Of a stretch of 6,202 bases of DNA, positions 1 through 6,202 are shown piece by piece (position 1 is the first letter of the stretch; every line of letters begins with the position of its first letter). A model generated the notes under the pieces. It ran no database searches, was not told the DNA's origin, and worked only from the letters and a program-made list of their open reading frames with translations. The DNA lies in assembly GCA_007128995.1 (NCBI GenBank), contig SKWJ01000427.1, forward strand, positions 1-6,202, in the 5' to 3' direction. The position numbers were made by a program, and so were the translations under genes. This stretch comes from Paracoccaceae bacterium (GTDB lineage Bacteria > Pseudomonadota > Alphaproteobacteria > Rhodobacterales > Rhodobacteraceae).

Positions 1-1
1 A

Positions 2-1363
<1,362 letters not shown>

Positions 1364-1369
1364 GTCTAT

Positions 1370-1398
1370 GATGGGCACCCGGCTTCCGGGTGCGCATC
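1370..1398. terminator. GC-rich hairpin between convergent gyrB and transporter gene
   Basis: A perfect 8-bp stem, GCACCCGG (1375-1382) paired with CCGGGTGC (1386-1393), closes a 3-base CTT loop. Beyond one G/G mismatch (1374/1394) the stem continues for 4 bp, GATG (1370-1373) with CATC (1395-1398). It starts 7 bases after the gyrB stop and lies 29 bases beyond the stop of the convergent transporter gene, so it could serve both transcripts. There is no T-tract on either side, so it is not a canonical intrinsic terminator. It may end transcription inefficiently, stabilise mRNA 3' ends, or work with Rho. The remainder of the 63-base gap shows nothing else. Confidence 0.5.
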
Positions 1399-1426
1399 CC
1401 TGATACTCCAGGTGGTTGCTGTGCGG

Positions 1427-2296
1427 TCAGCTGTTGCGCAGGCGGGCACGCCATAAGGTGAAAAGGCCCGCAGCGACGACGACACCTGCACCGATGATCA
1501 CGTTCATGCGCAGGGCCTCGGCAAATACAAGGACGCCCAACGCTGCAGCAAAGGGCAATTGCAGATAGGCGAATGGCTGCACTGCGCTGGCTTCGGCCAC
1601 TTCATAGGCCCGGATCAGCAAGAAATGGCTGAACGCAGAGGTCATACATAGCAATCCCATCCAGACCCAGTCCCCGGGCAGCATCGGTTCCCAGAACCAG
1701 ATACCGATCAGCGTCATTGTCACGGCGCCCGCAACCCCAGTCCAGAAAAAGCTCACGGCCGCGCTGTCCTGACGTGCGACATAGCGTGTCAGCAGCCCGT
1801 AAACCGCAAACAGGAACGCTGCCAGAAGCGGTATAAGTGCTGCAGGCTGAAATACCCCATATCCCGGCTGAAGAATGATCAGGACGCCCAGAAACCCGAT
1901 GCCGATGGCGACCCAGCGCCGCCAGCCGACCCTTTCTCCAAGGATGGGGCCCGAAAGTGCAGCAACCAGCAGCGGGTAGACAGCAAAGACAGCATGACTT
2001 TCCACCAAACCAAGGATCACAAAGGCCGTCACCATCACGCAGACTTCCAGCGCCAGAAGGACCCCCCGGAAGGCCTGCACGAATGGTTGTCGCGTCGCCA
2101 CGGCCTTGCGAAGGCCCCCGGCCTTTCGCGCAGCGACAAAAATGACAAAACTGGCAAAAAACCAGTATCGGATCATGATGATCATCAGAACATTGTATTC
2201 CCCCGCAAGATGACGCGACAAACCGTCCTGCAGGGCAAAGATGAAAGCCGTGGCCGTCATCAGCCAGATCCCCAGCATGTTGTTCTGCTCGGTCAC
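1427..2296 (-). CDS. EamA/DMT-family ten-helix membrane transporter
   Basis: This is a probable inner-membrane permease of the drug/metabolite transporter superfamily, EamA (RhaT-like) branch; its substrate cannot be read from sequence. The 289-residue product is almost entirely hydrophobic helices, approximately 7-23, 37-55, 75-97, 99-115, 127-143, 150-170, 180-200, 209-228, 238-258 and 264-282, arranged as two repeats of five. The first repeat ends in the typical LGERVGWRRW...GVLIILQPG stretch (119-145). The second repeat carries AEASAVQPFAYLQLPFAA (234-251), then AEAL where many relatives have GE. I chose GTG at 2296 because its GTGA overlaps the mnmD stop and a GGGG (2308-2305) sits 8 bases upstream. 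A TTG at 2344 would add 16 residues running back into mnmD, and ATG at 2278 is a shorter option. The overlap suggests cotranscription and coupled translation with mnmD. Family call is firm; start and substrate are uncertain. Confidence 0.9.
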   Translation of the reverse strand: MTEQNNMLGIWLMTATAFIFALQDGLSRHLAGEYNVLMIIMIRYWFFASFVIFVAARKAGGLRKAVATRQPFVQAFRGVLLALEVCVMVTAFVILGLVESHAVFAVYPLLVAALSGPILGERVGWRRWVAIGIGFLGVLIILQPGYGVFQPAALIPLLAAFLFAVYGLLTRYVARQDSAAVSFFWTGVAGAVTMTLIGIWFWEPMLPGDWVWMGLLCMTSAFSHFLLIRAYEVAEASAVQPFAYLQLPFAAALGVLVFAEALRMNVIIGAGVVVAAGLFTLWRARLRNS

Positions 2297-2952
2297 GTCT
2301 TGCGCCCCACTGACATATGGCGCTTTCTGCCAAAACCGGGGCAACGCGTGACCTCGAATCCTGAAGCCGACAGGGCGCGCCGTACAGCACCGGCGGCTGT
2401 ATAGGTTGCAAATGTCCCGCCTGTCACCGTATGTTGCGCAACCTCGGCCAACAGGCGCTCGCCCCAGAGTTCAGGGTTCTTTGCAGGGGCAAACCCGTCC
2501 AGATACCATGCATCCGCGCAGCCTGGCCAGTTCGGCAGGGTCTCGCGGGCATCACCGAGCAGCAGCGACACGCGCAGCGGGCCCAACTCAAAACTGGTTT
2601 TGCCATGTGCGATGGCAACCAGCAACGGCGCCGCATCAAGTGTCGGAAAGGCCGCCAAGGCCCGCGCCATATCTTCACATGACATCGGATAGGCTTCAAA
2701 ACTGGTGTAATAGATGGGCGCTCGCTTGTCTTTTACAGCCTCAAGCGTCGCCAGCAGGTTCAGCCCCGTCCCAAAGCCAAGTTCGGCGATATGGAATCCC
2801 GTGCGCGCACGATTTGGCAGATCATTTCCACGCAAAAACACATGCCGCGTCTCTTCCAGACCGCTTTGCAGAGAATAGTAAGGGTCATCAAACCGGGTCG
2901 CAACAGGCATTGCCCCATCGCGCCATTCGATCTCTGCCTGCTGGTTGTCCAT
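2293..2952 (-). CDS. mnmD: Stand-alone tRNA (mnm5s2U34) methyltransferase, MnmC N-terminal-type
   Basis: In the known family this SAM-dependent enzyme methylates 5-aminomethyl(-2-thio)uridine at the tRNA wobble position to give mnm5(s2)U, the last step of the MnmE/MnmG pathway. The 219-residue product matches only the methyltransferase half of E. coli MnmC. It has FDDPYYSLQSGLEETRHVFL (21-40), the SAM-binding ELGFGTGLNLL (57-67), acidic FEAYPM (85-90), LLGDARETLP (131-140), the hallmark LDGFAPAKNPELW (151-163, with the likely catalytic Asp152), and C-terminal GFGRKRHM (206-213). It stops there, so no oxidoreductase domain is fused. ATG 2952 was chosen because DNQQAEIEWRDG resembles the family N-terminus; an in-frame TTG at 3012 would add 20 unconserved residues and overlap the divergent gene's start. 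The ribosome site is weak (AGG, 2960-2958). The 3' end overlaps the transporter gene by 4 bases. Confidence 0.93.
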   Translation of the reverse strand: MDNQQAEIEWRDGAMPVATRFDDPYYSLQSGLEETRHVFLRGNDLPNRARTGFHIAELGFGTGLNLLATLEAVKDKRAPIYYTSFEAYPMSCEDMARALAAFPTLDAAPLLVAIAHGKTSFELGPLRVSLLLGDARETLPNWPGCADAWYLDGFAPAKNPELWGERLLAEVAQHTVTGGTFATYTAAGAVRRALSASGFEVTRCPGFGRKRHMSVGRKT

Positions 2953-2974
2953 GACGGCCTGCGCTAAGTCCAAT
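2945..2974 (+). promoter_or_regulatory. Possible sigma70-type promoter for the divergent oxidoreductase
   Basis: TTGTCC (2945-2950) is followed after 18 bases by TCCAAT (2969-2974), each matching four of six consensus bases. Transcription would start near 2981, about 31 bases before the chosen ATG. The -35 lies inside the first codons of mnmD on the other strand. If both candidates are real, the two MnmC-like genes are driven by overlapping divergent promoters. This is pattern matching only. Confidence 0.2.
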
Positions 2975-2983
2975 TTGAGACAT

Positions 2984-3012
2984 CTTGTGCCGAGACAGGG
3001 GAGAAATGACAA
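2984..3012 (-). promoter_or_regulatory. Possible sigma70-type promoter for mnmD and transporter
   Basis: On the minus strand TTGTCA (3012-3007, five of six consensus bases) is followed after 17 bases by CACAAG (2989-2984, only three of six). Transcription would start near 2977, about 25 bases before the mnmD ATG. The placement fits, but the -10 is poor and alphaproteobacterial promoters are hard to call by eye, so this is a weak candidate. It would overlap the first codons of the divergent gene. Confidence 0.22.
2997..3003 (+). promoter_or_regulatory. Shine-Dalgarno site deciding the oxidoreductase start
   Basis: The purine run AGGGGAG is a good ribosome binding site. It leaves 8 bases to the ATG at 3012 but only 2 bases to an earlier in-frame ATG at 3006, so 3012 is the preferred start. 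An in-frame TTG at 2985 lies upstream of the site and is not supported. Confidence 0.7.
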
Positions 3013-4043
3013 TGGCCGATCTGACGATCATGGGGGCGGGTGTCTTCGGGCTTTCACTGGCACTGATCTGCGCGCAGCGCGGCGCGCGGGTGCGCGTGAT
3101 TGAAAAGCGCCATATCGGTGCAGGGTCCAGCGGTGGACTGGTTGGCGCCCTTGCGCCGCATGTTCCCGAAAACTGGAATGCAAAGAAAGCTCTCCAGTTC
3201 AACGCCTTGCGCATGGCCGAAACCTTCTGGCACAAGGTCGGCACGCTCTCGGGCGAAGATCCCGGCTATGCACGCCTTGGCCGGGTGCAACCTGTCGCGG
3301 CAGCCGGTCTGGACCTTGCCCAGACCCGTGCCATCAAGGCCAAGGAACTTTGGCAAGGCTTCGCAGACTGGCAGGTTATCGGCGCGGCGTCCGCACCCGG
3401 TCTACCGCTTTCCGGGGGGGAACAGTGGGTGATCTATGACACGCTCAGCGCCCGCCTGCACCCGCGTCGCGCCGTGCGTGCCTTGGCAGGGGCAGTGAAA
3501 ACCCTGAAGGGCGAGATCCTGTTTGGCAATCATCCTGCGCAAGGCCCCGTCGTCTGGGCAACCGGGTATGAAGGCCTTCAGGACCTGTCAGACACCCTGC
3601 ACCGGCCCGTTGGAACCGGGGTCAAGGGTCAGTCAGTGCTGCTGCGCCATGCCTGCCCTCAAGCGCCGCAAATCTTCGCCGATGGCCTGCACATCGTCCC
3701 GCATGCAGACGGAACTGTTGCCATCGGTTCGACAAGCGAGCGCGCCTTTTCCGACCCGACAGGAACTGATGCGCAATGCGACGCCTTGCTCGCCCGCGCG
3801 CTTGCGGTCTGTCCCAGCCTTGGCAACGCCGCGCTGATCGAACGTTGGGCTGGCGTGCGACCGCGCGCGGCATCACGCGCACCGCTGATGGGGGCATGGC
3901 CGGAACGCGACGGACATTTCGTGTTCAATGGCGGCTTCAAGATCGGCTTTGCGATGGCCCCGGCACTTGGCACACTTATGGCCGATCTGGTGCTGGAGGG
4001 GCGCAACACAATTCCGCGCGATTTTGGTTTTGAAGCGGTCTGA
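3012..4043 (+). CDS. FAD-dependent oxidoreductase, probable MnmC C-terminal-domain counterpart
   Basis: This is a 343-residue flavoprotein of the D-amino-acid-oxidase/glycine-oxidase fold. The N-terminal IMGAGVFGLSLA (6-17) is the FAD-binding GxGxxG motif, with Glu30 at the end of the second strand. Several stretches match the FAD half of E. coli MnmC in order: GAGSSGGLVGALAPHVPENW (36-55) against its GASGNRQGALYPLLS; the following FNALRMAETFW helix; VGTGVKGQSVLL (200-211) in place of the VYSVAGQV segment; IGSTSER (238-244); and AGVRPRAASRAPLMGAWP (280-297) against CGVRCATRDHLPMVGNVP. That domain oxidatively removes the carboxymethyl group from cmnm5(s2)U34 so that MnmD can then methylate the product. 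Divergence from mnmD, 59 bases away, supports the pairing. A run of seven G at 3414-3420 is the only slippage-prone spot; the frame is intact. The flavoprotein fold is certain, the MnmC role likely. A deaminating amino-acid oxidase is the main alternative. Confidence 0.85.
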   Translation: MADLTIMGAGVFGLSLALICAQRGARVRVIEKRHIGAGSSGGLVGALAPHVPENWNAKKALQFNALRMAETFWHKVGTLSGEDPGYARLGRVQPVAAAGLDLAQTRAIKAKELWQGFADWQVIGAASAPGLPLSGGEQWVIYDTLSARLHPRRAVRALAGAVKTLKGEILFGNHPAQGPVVWATGYEGLQDLSDTLHRPVGTGVKGQSVLLRHACPQAPQIFADGLHIVPHADGTVAIGSTSERAFSDPTGTDAQCDALLARALAVCPSLGNAALIERWAGVRPRAASRAPLMGAWPERDGHFVFNGGFKIGFAMAPALGTLMADLVLEGRNTIPRDFGFEAV

Positions 4044-4056
4044 GCGAACTGGCGCG

Positions 4057-4788
4057 CTACCCCGCAGAGACGATCCCGACCTTCAAATCCGTGGGAAGCG
4101 CGATGCCAAGGCGCGCAACGAAGGCCGCAAGGACTGCCTGATTCTCAGACCAGTCCGCCATGCGCGTTGCAAAGAGCGTTGCCTGCGACTGGTGCACGGG
4201 TGGATCCGACAGGATCTTCAAATGATTGGCCCGGAGCGTTTCACCACTTGAGGTAATATCGGCGATCGCCTCTGCCGTCAGGTTTTTCACAGTCCCCTCG
4301 GTCGCGCCCTGACTGTCGACAAGCTGATAGTCGGCCACCCCATGCGCGCGCAGATACTCTCTGACAAGCCGGTGATATTTTGTCGCGATCCGCAGCCGGA
4401 ACCCGTGCCGCACGCGAAAGGCTGCGGCGACGGCATCAAGATCATCCAGCGTCTCGACATCCACCCAGGCCTTGGGCACAGCCACAACAAGATCAGCATG
4501 GCCGAATCCCATCGGCACCATTTCGACCAGTTGACCCGCCCAGTCCGCAAGGTCCTCGCGCACCAGATCGGACCCGGTTACACCCAGATGAATGCGCCCT
4601 GCCGCCAGCTCTCGCGGAATTTCTGACGCCGAGAGAAGCACCAGCTCGACACCTTCTACCCCCTCGACGGCGCCTGCGTATTCCCGCGCCTCGCCTGTGC
4701 GTCGAAGGCTGACACCGCGCTGCCCGAACCAGTCGAAGGTTTTCTCCATCAACCGTCCCTTGGAAGGCACACCGAGTTTCACCTGCAT
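4057..4788 (-). CDS. hisG: ATP phosphoribosyltransferase, short form, catalytic subunit
   Basis: HisG joins ATP and PRPP to give N1-(5-phosphoribosyl)-ATP, the first committed step of histidine synthesis in the cytosol. The 243-residue product shows the N-terminal GVPSKGRLMEKTF (6-18), the lobe motif LGVTGSDLVREDL (68-80), GFGHADLVVAVPKAW (94-108), and the PRPP-binding region IADITSSGETLRANHL (175-190). It ends at about residue 243 without the roughly 80-residue ACT-like regulatory domain of long-form HisG (E. coli type). It is therefore the short form, which in known systems requires HisZ for activity and histidine feedback. HisZ is encoded directly upstream, and the A of its TGA is also the A of this ATG (TGATG). 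A strong GGAGG precedes the start. The gene is convergent with the oxidoreductase, 13 bases apart, with no visible terminator between them. Confidence 0.97.
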   Translation of the reverse strand: MQVKLGVPSKGRLMEKTFDWFGQRGVSLRRTGEAREYAGAVEGVEGVELVLLSASEIPRELAAGRIHLGVTGSDLVREDLADWAGQLVEMVPMGFGHADLVVAVPKAWVDVETLDDLDAVAAAFRVRHGFRLRIATKYHRLVREYLRAHGVADYQLVDSQGATEGTVKNLTAEAIADITSSGETLRANHLKILSDPPVHQSQATLFATRMADWSENQAVLAAFVARLGIALPTDLKVGIVSAG

Positions 4789-5864
4789 CAGACGCCCTCC
4801 AGTCGCGCCAGAATCTCGGGCCGGATGACACCGCCCACCGCCGGAATCGCGTTGCCCTGCCCCAGAACTGTGGTCAGCGCATCATACCGCCCGCCTGTCG
4901 CCACAGGGGGCAGATCCGCGCGCACCCCCACAAATCCGAACACGAACCCATCATAATATTCCATCGTCGTACGACCGAAGCTTGCCTCGAACGGCAATGA
5001 AGCGGGATCAACCCCGGTGCGCGCCAATGCGTCCAGCCGTGCCTCAAGCCGGTCCAGCGCTGGTGCGATTGACGGCCAGTCATACCCGCGCAGCGTTGCC
5101 AATGCATCTGTTGCAGGCGCCGACAGCGCCAGCAGCCCTTCGAGCGCGCTGACTTGCTCTTGCGACATCGGCGCTGTGTCTGCATCATCAACAAGCCGGG
5201 TCACACGCGCTGCAATCTCCTGCGCGTCGCGCATCCCGACCAGCTGTCCAGCCGCAGCGATCAGTTCATCCGCTGGCGCTTGGCGCAGGCTATTTACCAG
5301 CTCTGCGCGCGCCTGCGCCAAAGAACCACGTCCGGCCATGCGTTCCAGAAGCGCGCGAAAGCGTTTCGGGCGCCAGATGTGGCGCATCAACGCCGATTTG
5401 CGCGCCTCGGTTGTCTGCAACCCCGCCACTGCGGCTTTCAGAATTCCGATATCCCCCGTGACAGGCCGGACATCATGCGCGTGTAGCAGCCTTGAGAACA
5501 AGGCAAACACCTCGGCATCTGCCTGCGCGGCGTCATTGCGGTCAAAAAGCTCGAATCCGACCTGCAGATATTCCCGCGCGCGCGCGCCGGTCTGCTTGCG
5601 AAATACAGGCCCGGCGTAGCAATAGCGTGCAGGTTCGGCACCGCTGCGCATATGCGCCTGCACAACAGGGACTGTGAAATCAGGGCGCAGCATCATCTCG
5701 CCGACGGCAGGGTCATCGGTCACATAGGCGCGCGCGCGGATATCCTCGCCATAGAGATCCAGCAAGGTTTCGGCGGGTTGCAGAATATCGGTGGCCACGG
5801 GCATGGCGCCGGCCGCCTGCATTTCTGCAAGAAGGGCGTGCGCGATCTGCTCTGCCCGTGTCAT
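4788..5864 (-). CDS. hisZ: ATP phosphoribosyltransferase regulatory subunit (HisRS-like)
   Basis: HisZ is a class II aminoacyl-tRNA-synthetase-like protein that does not charge tRNA. It assembles with short HisG into a hetero-octamer and confers activity and histidine inhibition. The 358-residue length is usual for the family. The synthetase-like core shows [16 protein letters not shown] (57-72), a motif 2-like [12 protein letters not shown] (80-91), [10 protein letters not shown] (98-107), [11 protein letters not shown] (301-311) in place of the HisRS histidine-binding motif, TGGRYDAL (323-330), and a motif 3-like [10 protein letters not shown] (341-350). No anticodon-binding domain follows, unlike HisS. 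Residues 150-270 form an Ala/Leu-rich helical insert typical of this family but poorly conserved. The start ATG shares ATGA with the hisS stop, with GGGA shortly upstream. Two CG/GC-alternating runs (5575-5587 and 5728-5738) both encode Arg-Ala-Arg. Confidence 0.95.
   Translation of the reverse strand: MTRAEQIAHALLAEMQAAGAMPVATDILQPAETLLDLYGEDIRARAYVTDDPAVGEMMLRPDFTVPVVQAHMRSGAEPARYCYAGPVFRKQTGARAREYLQVGFELFDRNDAAQADAEVFALFSRLLHAHDVRPVTGDIGILKAAVAGLQTTEARKSALMRHIWRPKRFRALLERMAGRGSLAQARAELVNSLRQAPADELIAAAGQLVGMRDAQEIAARVTRLVDDADTAPMSQEQVSALEGLLALSAPATDALATLRGYDWPSIAPALDRLEARLDALARTGVDPASLPFEASFGRTTMEYYDGFVFGFVGVRADLPPVATGGRYDALTTVLGQGNAIPAVGGVIRPEILARLEGV
4796..4800 (-). promoter_or_regulatory. 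Strong Shine-Dalgarno site of hisG inside hisZ
   Basis: GGAGG (minus strand, 4800-4796) lies in the last codons of hisZ, 7 bases before the hisG ATG. Ideal sequence and spacing confirm the hisG start at 4788. It also suggests efficient reinitiation after hisZ, possibly producing more of the catalytic subunit than coupling alone would allow. Confidence 0.8.
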
Positions 5865-6202
5865 CCGTGTCGTCCCATGATCTCGCGGACTGTTGCGACC
5901 AGATCAGCACGCTTGACTTCCACCTGCGCGGGCTGAGATTTCCATTCTTCCAGACTGGCATCCTGTGCGAGCTTCGCACCAAGGATCAGGTCTTTCACCT
6001 GCACGACACCTTTCGCGGCTTCATCCTCGCCCTGAATGATCGCGATGGGGCTACCGCGCTTGTCGGCATATTTGAGCTGGTTGCCGAAATTCTTCGGGTT
6101 GCCCAGATACATCTCGGCGCGGATGCCATTTGCGCGCAACTCGCCCACAATTCCCATGTAATCGGCCATGCGGGTGCGGTCCATCACGGTCACGACAACC
6201 GG
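5861..6202 (-). CDS. hisS: Histidyl-tRNA synthetase, C-terminal anticodon-binding domain (5' end outside window)
   Basis: Only the last 113 residues are inside the window; the reading frame is open to the window edge. HisS charges tRNA-His with histidine in the cytosol. The visible part is the HGTP anticodon-binding domain with its alternating beta/alpha pattern: [20 protein letters not shown] (1-20), a strand and helix, then [20 protein letters not shown] (26-45), then [12 protein letters not shown] (50-61) and VQVKDLILG (67-75), as in bacterial HisS C-termini. GTG at 6193 is an internal valine, not a start. The last residues are a polar tail, and TGA overlaps the hisZ ATG by 4 bases. HisS, HisZ and HisG are thus likely one transcription unit with its promoter upstream of the window. 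A stand-alone anticodon-domain protein is conceivable but unlikely given the open frame. Confidence 0.92.
   Translation of the reverse strand, partial: PVVVTVMDRTRMADYMGIVGELRANGIRAEMYLGNPKNFGNQLKYADKRGSPIAIIQGEDEAAKGVVQVKDLILGAKLAQDASLEEWKSQPAQVEVKRADLVATVREIMGRHG

Noticed and set aside
1602..2411. 269-codon minus-strand frame overlapping the transporter in another phase
   Set aside because: It lacks the hydrophobic helices and EamA motifs of the correct frame; its translation is Gly/Arg/Cys rich and spans the mnmD 3' end.
2406..2954. 182-codon plus-strand frame opposite mnmD
   Set aside because: The translation is compositionally random (Ser, Arg, Pro, Gln rich), and the opposite strand encodes a clear MnmD with all family motifs.
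2953..3012. Twenty-residue N-terminal extension of mnmD from TTG 3012
   Set aside because: The extension has no family similarity, has no ribosome site, and would overlap the divergent gene's start; ATG 2952 gives the expected N-terminus.
5017..5619. 200-codon plus-strand frame opposite hisZ
   Set aside because: The Ser/Ala/Arg-rich translation without motifs is a codon-phase shadow of hisZ.

Overview
The window carries six protein-coding genes and very little non-coding DNA. Base composition is high in G+C, with many CG/GC-alternating codons. Protein sequence, gene order and dense packing point to an alphaproteobacterium, most likely of the Rhodobacterales (Rhodobacter/Roseobacter group). 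That placement is inferred from protein character and from the hisS-hisZ-hisG order; no database search was run.

Layout. (1) 2-1363, plus strand: the C-terminal 453 residues of DNA gyrase subunit B; the 5' part lies outside the window. (2) 1364-1426: a 63-base convergent gap holding a strong GC-rich hairpin. (3) 2952-1427, minus strand: a two-gene unit in which mnmD (tRNA wobble-uridine methyltransferase) overlaps by 4 bases (GTGA) a ten-helix EamA/DMT-type transporter. (4) 2953-3011: a 59-base divergent gap. (5) 3012-4043, plus strand: a FAD-dependent oxidoreductase resembling the C-terminal half of E. coli MnmC. (6) 6202-4057, minus strand: the histidine cluster hisS (3' end only), hisZ and hisG, joined by overlaps of 4 bases (ATGA) and 1 base (TGATG).

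How the genes work together. MnmD and the divergent oxidoreductase together correspond to the two halves of bifunctional MnmC, which finishes the mnm5(s2)U modification at tRNA position 34. Here the two halves are separate genes on opposite strands. HisG is the short form lacking the regulatory C-terminal domain, and the adjacent HisZ, a catalytically degenerate relative of histidyl-tRNA synthetase, supplies the missing regulatory subunit. HisZ sits directly behind the true histidyl-tRNA synthetase, so parent-like enzyme and relative are neighbours. GyrB and the transporter have no evident functional link to the rest.

This is mostly conserved core genome. I see no mobile element, CRISPR array, tRNA or rRNA gene, or novel multi-gene system. 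The most noteworthy point is the split, divergently arranged MnmC pair.
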